54,813 bases of DNA from Prosthecomicrobium pneumaticum (lineage in GTDB: Bacteria; Pseudomonadota; Alphaproteobacteria; Rhizobiales; Kaistiaceae): assembly GCF_014199915.1 (NCBI RefSeq), contig NZ_JACHOO010000011.1, positions 54,816 to 109,628 on the forward strand, read 5' to 3'. Positions 26,535 through 35,873 of this stretch are shown in pieces. The notes beneath the pieces were generated by a model that had not been told where the DNA came from, ran no database searches, and saw only the letters and a list, made by a program, of their open reading frames with translations. The stretch's first letter is position 1; every line of letters begins with the position of its first letter. The translations under genes and the position numbers were made by a program.

Positions 26535-29159
26535 ATGACCGATCCGGTCGACCGGCAGACGCAGACGCGCGACGTGCCGGAGACGGGCGATATCCCGGCC
26601 ACGGCCGAAGCGCAGGCCCGCGCCCGCATCGCCGCGGCGATCGGCCGGGCCCGCGGCGCGCTGCTCTGGGAAGCGCTGTGGCCGCGTCTCGTGCCGATCC
26701 TCGCGACGATCGGCCTGTTCGTCGCGCTCGCCTGGCTCGGCCTCTTCGAGCGCCTGCCGGCGATCCCCCGCTTCGGCCTCATCGGCCTCATCGCGGTCGC
26801 GCTGCTCGGCTTTGCCGTCCGGCTCGCCCGGATCGCGCCGCCGGCGGACGACGCGCCCCTCGGCCGCGTCGAACGAGAAAGCGGCGTGCCGCATCGTCCG
26901 GCGACCTCGTTCACCGACCGTCTGGCGCTCGGCGCGGAGGATCCGTTCGCGCGGGCGCTCTGGCAGGCGCATCGGCGCCGGGCGCTCGCCGGGCTCGAGC
27001 GGCTCGCCGCCGGATGGCCGCGTCCGCGCATGCCCGAGCACGACCCCTATGGGCTCCGCCTCGTCGTGCCGCTGCTGCTCTTCGTCGGCTTCTTCGCCGC
27101 CGGGCCGGACCGGCTGGACCGGCTCGCCGGGGCGTTCCGGCTCGGGCCGGCGGCGGCAGTGACGGTGGCACGGATCGATGCCTGGGTGACGCCGCCCGCC
27201 TATACCGACCGGCCGCCGCTCTTTCTCACCGGCGCGGCGTCGCGGACGGGAGCGGCAGAGCCGCTCGACGTGCCGGCGGGCAGCGTCGTCACGGTGCGGA
27301 TCGCCGACGGCCCGACGCTCGCCGCGACCGCGCGCGGCGCCGACGGCACGGCGCTCGCCCCCGCGGCACCCGACGCCGCAGCCGTCCCGGCCACGCCGGC
27401 CGCCGCGGCCGCTCCGGATGCCGCTGCGCCGCGCGAGACCCGCTTCACCCTCATCACCGACGCCACAGTCGCGGTCACCGGCGGCGCCGAGGCACGGAGC
27501 TGGCCCTTCACCGTCGTTCCGGACCGCGTACCCGCGATCGCGATCACCCGCGATCCGCAGCAGACGGCGGCCGGCGCGCTCTCGCTCGGCTACCGCATCA
27601 GCGACGATTACGGCGTCGTCTCCGCCGAGGCGCGCTTCGAGCCGGCCGACCCGACGCTCGCGGAGGAAGGACGGCGGCCGCTCGTCGCGGCGCCGACCGT
27701 GCCGCTCGTGCTGCCGCAATTGCGCACGCGCTCCGGCGAGGCGGAGACGATCCGCGATCTCGCCGCCCACCCCTGGGCCGGCGGGCGGGTGAAGATGACG
27801 CTCGCCGCCCGCGACGAGGCCGGCCAGGAGGGGCTCTCGGCGCCGTTCGATTTCGTGCTGCCGGCGCGGCTATTCCGCAATCCGATCGCCCGTGCGCTCG
27901 TCGAGCAGCGGCGGCTGCTGGCGCTCGACGCCGGCATGCGGCCCCGCGTCGCCACCGCGCTCGACGTGCTGACGCTCGAACCCGCGCGGTTCGAGACCCC
28001 GGGCCCCTATCTGGCGCTGCGGGCCGCCTATCGCCGCACCGTCGAGGCAAACACCGACGACGAACTGCGCGAGGTGGTCGACCTCCTGTGGCAGATCGCG
28101 CTCGGGCTCGAGGACGGCGACGTCTCGCTCGCCGCCCGGGATCTCCGCGCCGCGCAGGATGCGCTCCGCCAGGCGCTCGAGAACGGCGCGAGCGACGAGG
28201 AACTCGAGCGGCTGATGCAGGAGCTCCGGCAGGCGATGAACGCCTATATGGAGGCGCTCGCCCGCGAGGCGATGCGCAATCCGCAATCCGCCCAGCCGAT
28301 GGATCCCAATACGCCGACGCTGCGCGCGGAAGACCTGCAGAAGATGCTCGACCGGCTGGAGGATCTCGCCCGCACCGGCTCGCGCGACGCGGCGCGCCAG
28401 ATGCTCTCCGAACTGCAGCAGATGATGGAGAACATGGAGGCGGCGCGCCAACAGCCCGCCCCCGGCGAGAATTCCGGCGCGATGCAGCAGCAGATGGAGC
28501 AGCTCGCCGACATGATCCGCCGCCAGCAGCAGCTGATGGACCGGACCTTCGATGCCGAACGGCGCTCGGGCGAGGGGAGCGGCGACGGCGAATCGTCGAT
28601 GACCGCGGAGGAGATGCGCCAGCTTCTCGACCAGCTCCGGCGCGACCAGCAGGCGCTCGCCGAACAATTGCAGCAGATGATGGAAGGGATGCAGGGCCAG
28701 AACGGCCAGGAGGGCGAGGCTGGTCGGCAAGGCCGGCAACAGGGCGAGGGTGAACAGCCGGGCGGCGAAGGCGCCGGGCGGCTCGGCGAGGCCGGCCGTG
28801 CGATGGGCGAGGCCGGTCGTCAGATCGGCCGCGGCCGCCCCGGTGATGCCGTCGGCGAGCAGGGCCGGGCGCTGCAGGCGCTGCGCGACGCGGCGCGCGG
28901 CATGGCGGAGCAGATGGCCCGCAACGGCCAGCAGCCCGGCGGTGTGCGCCAGGGCAGCGGCCAGCCCGGCCGGGAGGACCCGCTCGGCCGGCCGCAGCGG
29001 ACGCAGGGTCCGGATATGGGGTCGACCGTCAAGGTGCCGGACGAGATCGACGTGCAACGGGCGCGCGAGATCCTCGAGACCATCCGCCGCCGGCTCGTCG
29101 ACCCGTTCCGCCTGCCGCTCGAGCGCGATTATCTCGAGCGGTTGCTCGAGCGCTATTGA
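26535..29159 (+). CDS. TIGR02302 (DUF4175) family membrane protein
   Basis: 874 residues from the ATG at 26535. Two hydrophobic segments near the N-terminus (about 50-95) and a third at about 175-190 anchor it. The middle contains an Ala/Pro-rich linker (about 270-300) and beta-rich sequence. The C-terminal third is a helical region very rich in Gln, Met, Glu and Arg (for example QQLMDRTFDAERRSGEG), followed by a Gly/Gln/Arg-rich disordered stretch. The family is conserved in Hyphomicrobiales but has no established function. Confidence 0.85.
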   Translation: MTDPVDRQTQTRDVPETGDIPATAEAQARARIAAAIGRARGALLWEALWPRLVPILATIGLFVALAWLGLFERLPAIPRFGLIGLIAVALLGFAVRLARIAPPADDAPLGRVERESGVPHRPATSFTDRLALGAEDPFARALWQAHRRRALAGLERLAAGWPRPRMPEHDPYGLRLVVPLLLFVGFFAAGPDRLDRLAGAFRLGPAAAVTVARIDAWVTPPAYTDRPPLFLTGAASRTGAAEPLDVPAGSVVTVRIADGPTLAATARGADGTALAPAAPDAAAVPATPAAAAAPDAAAPRETRFTLITDATVAVTGGAEARSWPFTVVPDRVPAIAITRDPQQTAAGALSLGYRISDDYGVVSAEARFEPADPTLAEEGRRPLVAAPTVPLVLPQLRTRSGEAETIRDLAAHPWAGGRVKMTLAARDEAGQEGLSAPFDFVLPARLFRNPIARALVEQRRLLALDAGMRPRVATALDVLTLEPARFETPGPYLALRAAYRRTVEANTDDELREVVDLLWQIALGLEDGDVSLAARDLRAAQDALRQALENGASDEELERLMQELRQAMNAYMEALAREAMRNPQSAQPMDPNTPTLRAEDLQKMLDRLEDLARTGSRDAARQMLSELQQMMENMEAARQQPAPGENSGAMQQQMEQLADMIRRQQQLMDRTFDAERRSGEGSGDGESSMTAEEMRQLLDQLRRDQQALAEQLQQMMEGMQGQNGQEGEAGRQGRQQGEGEQPGGEGAGRLGEAGRAMGEAGRQIGRGRPGDAVGEQGRALQALRDAARGMAEQMARNGQQPGGVRQGSGQPGREDPLGRPQRTQGPDMGSTVKVPDEIDVQRAREILETIRRRLVDPFRLPLERDYLERLLERY

Positions 29160-29166
29160 GGCGCGA

Positions 29167-29553
29167 TCAGGCGGCCGTGCGGCGCAGCTTGGCCGCGAGC
29201 GCGTCGTTGACCGCGGCGCGAATCTGGGCGAGCGAGAAGGGCTTCGGCACGACATCGTGCACCACGGCGTCGAGCCCGTCGGCCCGTTCCCGCTGATGGG
29301 CGAAGCCGGTCATCAGCAGGATGGTGAGACCCGGCCAGACGCCCGCGGCGCCGCGGGCGAGCGCGATGCCGTCCATCACCGGCATCTGGATGTCGGAGAG
29401 CAGGAGGTCGAACGCGCCCTCCTCGCGCGCCAGCACGTCCATCGCCTCGGCGCCGTCCTCGGCGGCGAGCGTCTCGTGGCCGTCGAGCTGCAGCGCCCTG
29501 AGCACGAAGCTCCTGACCGAATGATCGTCCTCGGTCACGAGAATGCGGGCCAT
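29167..29553 (-). CDS. cpdR: CpdR-like single-domain response regulator
   Basis: 128 residues from the ATG at 29553. A stand-alone receiver: acidic pocket E8-D9-D10, phosphoacceptor D54 in LLLSDIQMPVMDG, T82 (MTGFA) and K104 in PKPF. In alphaproteobacteria CpdR in its unphosphorylated state primes ClpXP for degradation of cell-cycle substrates and is controlled by the CckA-ChpT relay. The TGFA and PKPFSL segments and the placement by hpt support CpdR; a paralogue is not excluded. Confidence 0.78.
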   Translation of the reverse strand: MARILVTEDDHSVRSFVLRALQLDGHETLAAEDGAEAMDVLAREEGAFDLLLSDIQMPVMDGIALARGAAGVWPGLTILLMTGFAHQRERADGLDAVVHDVVPKPFSLAQIRAAVNDALAAKLRRTAA

Positions 29554-29573
29554 CGTCCTCTCCCCTTCCCCGC

Positions 29574-30113
29574 TCACTCTTCCACCACGCCGACGAAGGG
29601 CAGTTCGCGGAAGGCGTGCGCCACGTCCATGCCGTAGCCGACGACGAAGTAATCCGGGCACTCGAAGCCGACATGGTCGGCCTCGACGGGCGTCACCGCC
29701 TTGCCGGTCTTGTGCAGCAGCACCGCGATGCCGACCCGCCGCGCCCCGCGCGACACCATCAGGTCGCGGGCGAAGGCGAGCGTGCGGCCCGATTCGAGGA
29801 TGTCGTCGACGAGCAGCACGTCGCGCCCGGCGACCTCGCTCTCGATGTCGCGCACGACACGCACCGCGCCGGAGGATTCGGTCCCGCCGCCATAGCTCGA
29901 CAGCGAGATGAACTCGACCTCGGGCGCCAGTCCCGCTGCGTGCAGCGCACGGATCAGGTCGGCGGCGAAGACGAAGCTGCCCTTCAGGATCGAGATGACG
30001 AGCAGGTCGCGATAACCGGCGGCCGCGATTTCGGCGGCCACCGCCCGGTTGCGGGCGGCGATCGTCTCGGCATCGTAGAGCACGCGGATCGAGCGGCCAC
30101 GAACGGTCGGCAT
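29574..30113 (-). CDS. hpt: Hypoxanthine phosphoribosyltransferase
   Basis: 179 residues from the ATG at 30113 with GGGGAGG upstream. The PRPP-binding motif VLLVDDILESGRT, ISILKGSFVF near the N-terminus and DYFVVGYGMD near the C-terminus are those of bacterial HPRT. It salvages hypoxanthine and guanine to IMP and GMP. It lies 20 bp before the receiver gene and probably shares its transcript. Confidence 0.95.
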   Translation of the reverse strand: MPTVRGRSIRVLYDAETIAARNRAVAAEIAAAGYRDLLVISILKGSFVFAADLIRALHAAGLAPEVEFISLSSYGGGTESSGAVRVVRDIESEVAGRDVLLVDDILESGRTLAFARDLMVSRGARRVGIAVLLHKTGKAVTPVEADHVGFECPDYFVVGYGMDVAHAFRELPFVGVVEE

Positions 30114-30396
30114 CAGCGGGCCTCCCCGGCGGTGTCGCACGGCACGGCGGTCTTTCTTCGGCGGTCGGTCTCGCTCGGTCTCGTCGTCACGTCGGCAGCG
30201 CCTCGTCCTCGTTTTCGAGAGGCACTATGGGCCGAAAGCCCTAATGAGTGGCAACCAAACCCGGGGGCCGCGCCCCGTCTTCGCCTTGTTCGGCTGGCAA
30301 GGGGCGGACGAAAGGCGTGAAAACCGCGTCATCGTCAACAGAAGCTTAACGGCGCGCGGCGAAAGTCGGGGCGTCTGTGAAGGGGGTGGAAGCGGC

Positions 30397-31056
30397 GTGA
30401 TCCGGTTCGAGAATGTGGGGCTGCGCTATGGCATGGGTCCCGAGGTCCTGCGCGACCTCAACCTGCGCATCGATCCGCGCTCCTTCCAGTTCCTGACCGG
30501 CCCGTCCGGCGCGGGCAAGACGACGTTGCTGCGCCTGCTCTTCCTCGCGCTGAAGCCGACGCGCGGCCTGATCACCGTGTTCGGCCGCGACACGGCGACG
30601 CTGCCCAAGGCCGACCTGCCGGCGCTGCGCCGGCGGATCGGCGTCGTCTACCAGGATTTCCGGCTGCTCGACCATCTGACCACCTTCGAGAATGTCGCGC
30701 TGCCCTTGCGCGTGCTCGGGCGGGAGGAATCGAGCTATCGCGCCGATGTCGTCGAACTCCTGAAATGGGTCGGCCTGGGCGACCGCATGCACGCCTATCC
30801 GCCGGTGCTGTCGGGCGGCGAGAAGCAGCGCGCGGCGATCGCCCGGGCGTTGATCGGGCAGCCCGAGATCCTGCTCGCCGACGAGCCGACCGGCAATGTC
30901 GACCCGCCGCTCGCCAAGCGGCTCTTGCGGCTCTTCATCGAGCTCAACCGGCTCGGCACGTCGGTCGTCATTGCGACGCACGACATCGGCCTGATGAACC
31001 AGTTCGACGCGCGCCGGCTGGTGCTGCACGAGGGGCGGCTGACCATCTATGAGTGA
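30397..31056 (+). CDS. ftsE: Cell division ATP-binding protein FtsE
   Basis: 219 residues from a GTG at 30397 with GAAGGGGGTGGA upstream; the frame further upstream is not conserved. ABC ATPase: Walker A GPSGAGKTT (from residue 35), Q-loop YQDFRLLDHLTTFENVALPL, signature LSGGEKQR and Walker B ILLADEPTG. With FtsX it forms a membrane complex at the septum that activates cell-wall hydrolases. The 3' end overlaps ftsX by 8 bp. Confidence 0.95.
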   Translation: MIRFENVGLRYGMGPEVLRDLNLRIDPRSFQFLTGPSGAGKTTLLRLLFLALKPTRGLITVFGRDTATLPKADLPALRRRIGVVYQDFRLLDHLTTFENVALPLRVLGREESSYRADVVELLKWVGLGDRMHAYPPVLSGGEKQRAAIARALIGQPEILLADEPTGNVDPPLAKRLLRLFIELNRLGTSVVIATHDIGLMNQFDARRLVLHEGRLTIYE

Positions 31057-32050
31057 GGCGGCCGAGACGAGGACGCGGCACCCGGCGAGGGGCGCGGGAT
31101 TGGCGGCGCTGCTGCCGCGGCGCAATACCCGCACGCGCCGCCCGCCCGGCGCGCCGCAGATGGGGCCGATCGTGCCGGCGGCGTCGATCGCCAGCCGGTC
31201 GCTCACCATGGTGGTCGCGATCATGAGCTTCCTCGCCTGCCTGACGCTCGGCGCCGTCACGCTGGTGCGCGACGCCTCGCGCGACTGGCAGAACGACGTG
31301 ACGCGCGAGCTCACCATCCAGATACGGCCGGTCGACGGGATCGACGCCGATCAGGAAGCGGCGAAGGCGGCGTCGATCGCCGCGGCGCAGCCGGGCGTCG
31401 CGAGCGCCCGTGCCCTCGAGCAATGGGAGAATGCGAAGCTCCTCGAGCCCTGGATCGGCTCCGGCCTCGAACTGACCGATCTGCCGATCCCCCGCCTCGT
31501 CGTCGTCACGCTCGATGCGCCGGACGCGGTCGACCTCTCCGCGCTCTCGGCCCGCCTCGCCGCGGAGGTGCGCGGCGCCAGTCTCGACGACCACCGCACC
31601 TGGTCGGACCGGCTGAAGACGATGGCGAACGCGACCGTGATCGTCGGCTTCTCGATCCTCGGCCTCGTCTTCGTCGCCACCGTGCTCTCCGTCGTCTTCG
31701 CGACACGCGGTGCGATGGCGAGCAATGACGACGTCGTCAGCGTGCTGACCCTCGTCGGCGCCGAGCCGCGCTTCGTCGCGCGCGAGTTCCAGCGGCATTT
31801 CCTTCTCCTCGGCCTCAGGGGCGGACTCGCCGGGGCGATCGGTGCGGCGCTCCTCTTCGCGCTGCTGAGCCTCACCATCGGCCGCTCCTTCGCGACGCCG
31901 GAGAGCGACCAGGTCTCCGCCCTTTTCGGCCAGTTCGCGATCGGCCCGACCGGCTATGTCGGCGCCGTCGCGATCGCCTTCCTGATCGCCGTGATGACCG
32001 CCGTGACCTCGCGCATCACGGTCTATCGCGCCATCGCCGGGGGCATATGA
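31049..32050 (+). CDS. ftsX: Cell division protein FtsX
   Basis: 333 residues. A basic cytoplasmic N-terminus of about 50 residues is followed by four membrane segments (about 53-73, 192-215, 250-275 and 305-325), with a periplasmic domain of about 110 residues between the first two. This is FtsX topology. The overlap with ftsE supports a coupled pair. Confidence 0.92.
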   Translation: MSEAAETRTRHPARGAGLAALLPRRNTRTRRPPGAPQMGPIVPAASIASRSLTMVVAIMSFLACLTLGAVTLVRDASRDWQNDVTRELTIQIRPVDGIDADQEAAKAASIAAAQPGVASARALEQWENAKLLEPWIGSGLELTDLPIPRLVVVTLDAPDAVDLSALSARLAAEVRGASLDDHRTWSDRLKTMANATVIVGFSILGLVFVATVLSVVFATRGAMASNDDVVSVLTLVGAEPRFVAREFQRHFLLLGLRGGLAGAIGAALLFALLSLTIGRSFATPESDQVSALFGQFAIGPTGYVGAVAIAFLIAVMTAVTSRITVYRAIAGGI

Positions 32051-32116
32051 GCCGGTCCGACTCCGCCCAGCGCCGGCCGCATTTCGCTGTCATGGGTGCG
32101 CCATGATGGGTTCGCC

Positions 32117-32824
32117 ATGAGCGACGCGGCGCGCAGTTTTTCGATGGCCGGCGAAGATCACGCCCTCCGGCGGCGGCGGGGACGGCGCCTCGTTCGCAGC
32201 ATCAGGCGCGCGCTCGTCGCGACCCTCGTCCCCGTGCTCCTCGGCGCGGTGGCGCTCGATTTCGACCGTTTCGCGGATCGCGCGGTGCGGGCCGGAGGGG
32301 CGACCGCCGAACATGCCGACGCGATCGTCGCGCTGACCGGCGGACCCGCCCGCATCGAGCGCGCCCTCGACCTCCTCGCCGCCAACCGCGCCGGGCGGCT
32401 GTTCATCTCCGGCGTCCATCCCGGCGTCGGCACGCCGGAACTCGCCGACCAGGTGCCGCCGGCCCGCCGGCGCTATCTCGAATGCTGCGCCGAGCTCGGC
32501 TACGCCGCCCAGAACACGATCGGCAATGCCGACGAGACGCGCGACTGGGCGATCCGCAACGGCGTGCGCTCCCTGATCGTCGTGACGAGCGCTTTTCACA
32601 TGCCGCGCTCGCTCGCCGAATTCGCCCGCGCGATGCCGGACGTCCGGCTGATCCCCTATCCGGTTTCGAACGGCAGCGGCGCCGAGATCGCCTGGTGGCG
32701 CGATGGCGACACGCTGCGCCTTCTCGCCGCCGAATACGTGAAGTATACGCTCGCTCGTGCGCGGATGCTCCTGTGGACGCCGCAGCGCGGGACGGCGCTC
32801 GCGGCCTCCGACCCCGCGCCCTGA
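32117..32824 (+). CDS. YdcF-like (DUF218) protein
   Basis: 235 residues from the ATG at 32117. One N-terminal membrane segment (about 32-50) precedes a DUF218 domain: DAIVALTGGPARIERALDLL, LFISGVHPGVG, NTIGNADETRDWA and IVVTSAFHMPRSL. Family members (SanA, YdcF, ElyC) are linked to envelope or peptidoglycan precursor metabolism but their reactions are unclear. It follows ftsEX and precedes plsC, a conserved order in this bacterial order. Confidence 0.88.
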   Translation: MSDAARSFSMAGEDHALRRRRGRRLVRSIRRALVATLVPVLLGAVALDFDRFADRAVRAGGATAEHADAIVALTGGPARIERALDLLAANRAGRLFISGVHPGVGTPELADQVPPARRRYLECCAELGYAAQNTIGNADETRDWAIRNGVRSLIVVTSAFHMPRSLAEFARAMPDVRLIPYPVSNGSGAEIAWWRDGDTLRLLAAEYVKYTLARARMLLWTPQRGTALAASDPAP

Positions 32825-32848
32825 GCCCCGCCGCAGTCCGCCCCGGCC

Positions 32849-33631
32849 ATGATCGTCCTGCGCTCCGCGCTCTATCACATCGGCTTCTACGTGATCATGG
32901 CGGCGATCTTCGCGGTCACGCTGCCCTTCTTCTTCTTCCTCCCGCACGGTGCGGCGATGCGGGTGGTGCGCTTCTGGTCGGCATCGAGCGTCTGGTGGCT
33001 CAGGGTCGCCGCCGGCCTGAGGCTCGAACTGCGGGGTCTCGACAAGCTGCCGCCCGGCGGCGCGATCCTCGCGGCGAAGCATCAGGCGGCGATCGAGACC
33101 TTCGCGCTCGTGCCGCTCTTCGCAGACCCGACCTATGTGATGAAGCGGGAGCTGATGCGGATCCCGCTGTTCGGCTGGTATACTTGGAAGGCCGGCATGA
33201 TCCCCGTCGACCGCGCGGGCGGCGCGAAGGCGCTGCGGGCGCTCGCCGCGCGGGTGCGTGCGGCCGTCGAGGCCGGCCGGCAGGTGATCATCTTCCCGGA
33301 AGGCACCCGCCGTCCGCCCGGCGCCCCGCCCGACTACAAGCCCGGCGTGATGCTGCTCTATCGCGAGACCGGCCTGCCGGTCTTCCCCGTCGCGCTCAAC
33401 ACCGGGCTCTACTGGCCGCGCACCAGCCTCAGGCGCTATCCCGGCACCATGGTGATCGAGATCCTCGACCCGATCCCGCCGGGCCTCGACGCGAAGCGCT
33501 TCGGCCGCGAATTGCAGGCGCGCATCGAGCCCGCTTCCGACCGGCTGATCGCCGAGGCCGCGGCGAGCGCACGGCCGCCGCCGATCCCGCCCGAGGCGGC
33601 GGCCCGCCTCGCCGCGCTCAGCCCGGCGTGA
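32849..33631 (+). CDS. plsC: 1-acyl-sn-glycerol-3-phosphate acyltransferase
   Basis: 260 residues. An N-terminal hydrophobic segment (about 8-32) anchors the protein. Acyltransferase motif I reads KHQAAIETF, so the usual H-x4-D is H-x4-E; motif III is FPEGTR. It acylates lysophosphatidate to phosphatidate in the inner membrane. The end overlaps the convergent ChaC-like gene by 14 bp. Confidence 0.9.
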   Translation: MIVLRSALYHIGFYVIMAAIFAVTLPFFFFLPHGAAMRVVRFWSASSVWWLRVAAGLRLELRGLDKLPPGGAILAAKHQAAIETFALVPLFADPTYVMKRELMRIPLFGWYTWKAGMIPVDRAGGAKALRALAARVRAAVEAGRQVIIFPEGTRRPPGAPPDYKPGVMLLYRETGLPVFPVALNTGLYWPRTSLRRYPGTMVIEILDPIPPGLDAKRFGRELQARIEPASDRLIAEAAASARPPPIPPEAAARLAALSPA

Positions 33632-34160
33632 CCGGATCCGCGGCGAGTTCCGCCGCCAGCCAATCGAGCAGCGGATCGCCGATGCCGAGCAGCCTCAGAT
33701 GAGCCACGGTCGCGGTGACGTAATCGCGGTTCGGCCCGGCGATGCCGGCGCTGCCGCGCACGATCCCGAGCACCTCGGCCGGGGCGAGCGGCCCGGAATA
33801 TTGCGGATGCGTCCGATTGACGACATAGGTCAGCGCCGGCACCGTGCCGCCCGGGACGCCGCCGAGGCGGACCGGGCGGACCACCTCGCGATAGGCGTCG
33901 GTGACGAGTTCGCGGGCGCGCAGATAGGCGATGACCGGTTCCCGTTCGGCGCGCGGCACCCGGAAGGCGAGGCCGCGGCAGGAGCCGCCGCGGTCGAGCC
34001 CGAGGACGAGGCCCGGCCGCTCCGGCGTGCCGCGATAGACGTGGGACCAGATGCAGAGCGCGCGACGGGCGCCGTGCAGATGGGCCGGGACCGCCTCGGC
34101 GAACTCGAAACCGGGCCGCCACATCAGCGACCCGTAACCGAAGACCCAGAAGTCCGACAT
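33618..34160 (-). CDS. ChaC-like gamma-glutamylcyclotransferase
   Basis: 180 residues. The glycine loop FGYGSLMW at residues 7-14 and the putative catalytic glutamate in the RELVTDAYRE segment identify the ChaC branch. These enzymes cleave glutathione to 5-oxoproline and Cys-Gly. It is convergent with plsC, overlapping by 14 bp, and divergent from the DUF2125 gene. Confidence 0.88.
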   Translation of the reverse strand: MSDFWVFGYGSLMWRPGFEFAEAVPAHLHGARRALCIWSHVYRGTPERPGLVLGLDRGGSCRGLAFRVPRAEREPVIAYLRARELVTDAYREVVRPVRLGGVPGGTVPALTYVVNRTHPQYSGPLAPAEVLGIVRGSAGIAGPNRDYVTATVAHLRLLGIGDPLLDWLAAELAADPVTPG

Positions 34161-34210
34161 GGGAATGCGGCACCCGCGAATTGCCGGGCGAAGCTAGAGG
34201 TTCGATCGCG

Positions 34211-35278
34211 ATGACGCAATCCGAGGCTGAAGATCCCGCGGCCGGGCCGCGTCCGAGGAGCCGCACCGCGCGCAAGATCCGCCTTCTGTTCGTGGCGGTG
34301 ATCGCGGTCATGCTGCTGTGGACCGCGCTGTGGTTCGGCGGCACCCATTACGGCGCGCGCGAACTCGACCGGATGATCGCCGCGGCGGGCGAGCGCGGCG
34401 ACCAGATCACCTGTCTCGACCGGCGGATCGGCGGCTTCCCCTTCCAGCTCGACCTCTCCTGCAGCAAGACGGCCTTTTCGAGCGCCGAGGCGGGCGTGAG
34501 CGCGACGCTCGGCGCGAGCGAGGCGGTCACCCTCGTCTACGATCCGATGCACGTCATCCTCGCCGCGGCCGGGCCGCTCGAGGCGAGCGCCGGCGACGCG
34601 ACCCTCGAAGCCAACTGGGCGCGGCTGCGGTCGAGCGTGCGGGTCGACACCGAACGGCTGCGGCGCATCTCGCTCGTGCTCGACCAGCCCGACATCGCGG
34701 TCGTCCTGACGGACGGCATGGATCCGCTGCGCGCCAAGGCGACCCACAGCGAACTCCACCTCGGCGGCGAGACGCCGGACCGCGAGACGCTCGAGCTCGC
34801 CTTTCAGTCGCAGGGCCTGACGCTCGACGTGCCGGATGGTCCGCCGATCCCTGAGGCCGATGTCTCGGTGGCGGTCGACCTGCCGGGCGCCCTGCCGCGC
34901 AAGAACGGCCCGGAACCGCTCGCCGGCTGGCTCGCCGCGGGGCGCCGCATCGGCCTGCAATTCCTCGATCTGTCGGTCGCCGGCTTCCGCGTCCGGGCGG
35001 AGGGCGACCTCGCCTTCGACGAGAAGGGCCGGCTCTCCGGCACGATGGCGCTCCGCTTCGCCGGCCTCGATACCTTGCCCGATCTCGTCGCGCAGTTCGC
35101 ACCCGACGAGCGCGATACGGTGGCGCAAGGGGCGGCCGCGCTCGCCGCCTTCACGCGGCGCGTCGAGGCGGACGGCGTCACCTGGCAGGAGGCGACGCTC
35201 GCCATCGACAAGGGCGTCGTGCGCGCCGGGCTGATCCCACTCGGCCGGCTGCCGCGGATCACCCTGCCGCAGCCCTGA
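34211..35278 (+). CDS. DUF2125 domain-containing protein
   Basis: 355 residues from the ATG at 34211. A basic N-terminus (about 1-25) precedes a single membrane anchor (about 27-48, LLFVAVIAVMLLWTALWFGG). The remainder is a periplasmic beta-rich domain with two cysteines near residues 71 and 83 that could form a disulfide. DUF2125 proteins are widespread in alphaproteobacteria and of unknown function, perhaps lipid-related in the envelope. Confidence 0.85.
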   Translation: MTQSEAEDPAAGPRPRSRTARKIRLLFVAVIAVMLLWTALWFGGTHYGARELDRMIAAAGERGDQITCLDRRIGGFPFQLDLSCSKTAFSSAEAGVSATLGASEAVTLVYDPMHVILAAAGPLEASAGDATLEANWARLRSSVRVDTERLRRISLVLDQPDIAVVLTDGMDPLRAKATHSELHLGGETPDRETLELAFQSQGLTLDVPDGPPIPEADVSVAVDLPGALPRKNGPEPLAGWLAAGRRIGLQFLDLSVAGFRVRAEGDLAFDEKGRLSGTMALRFAGLDTLPDLVAQFAPDERDTVAQGAAALAAFTRRVEADGVTWQEATLAIDKGVVRAGLIPLGRLPRITLPQP

Positions 35279-35289
35279 ACCCGGCGGGC

Positions 35290-35715
35290 TCAGGCCCGCC
35301 GGTAGCGCACCCGCGCGCTGTGCTCGATCGCGGCGACGGCGAGCGGATCGATATCGAGCACGTCGCGCAGCAATTGCAGGAAGCGCAGCTCCTCCTGCTC
35401 GACATGGAAATCGGCCGCGGCCACCTCGACGGCGAGGGCATAGGCGGTCTCGTGCAGCCGCTTCGGCAGCGAGGCCGCGATGGTGGCGAGCACGGCGTGC
35501 AGCCCGTCATCCTCGGCGACGATGCGGCCGCATTCCTCGGCGACGTCGATCAGCCGGCCGTCGTCGAAGCCGGCGAAGATCGGCATCGAGCCGACCACCT
35601 CGCCGATCTTGCGCAGTTCGCGATCGGTCATCTGGCGGTCCGATGCGGACAGCGTGACCATCGCATAGATCAGCGCATCCTGCGTGGAGATCGTCTTGTC
35701 GGCGGTCTCGTTCAT
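35290..35715 (-). CDS. TerB-like tellurite resistance family protein
   Basis: 141 residues from the ATG at 35715. All-helical, with the acidic motifs typical of TerB-like metal-binding proteins (SDRQMTDRELRKIGEV near the N-terminus, AAADFHVEQEELRFLQLLRD near the C-terminus). No other ter gene is near, so a link to tellurite is only by name. It ends 11 bp from the convergent DUF2125 stop. Confidence 0.8.
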   Translation of the reverse strand: MNETADKTISTQDALIYAMVTLSASDRQMTDRELRKIGEVVGSMPIFAGFDDGRLIDVAEECGRIVAEDDGLHAVLATIAASLPKRLHETAYALAVEVAAADFHVEQEELRFLQLLRDVLDIDPLAVAAIEHSARVRYRRA

Positions 35716-35873
35716 GTCGTCCCGTCCCTGTCGTGGCGGCGAGAAGCTAGGCCTCCGAAGCGCATTCTTCAACCGCCCGCCGGCGGCGGCGTTGACGCGG
35801 CGGCGCCCCGTCCCTAGTGTCCGGCCGCTCGCGCGCCCGAAGATGGCCGCGCCCCTCCCGAAAAGCCACGAAG

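Noticed and set aside
35290-35715. Tellurite resistance locus
   Set aside because: Only one TerB-like gene is present, without any other ter genes.
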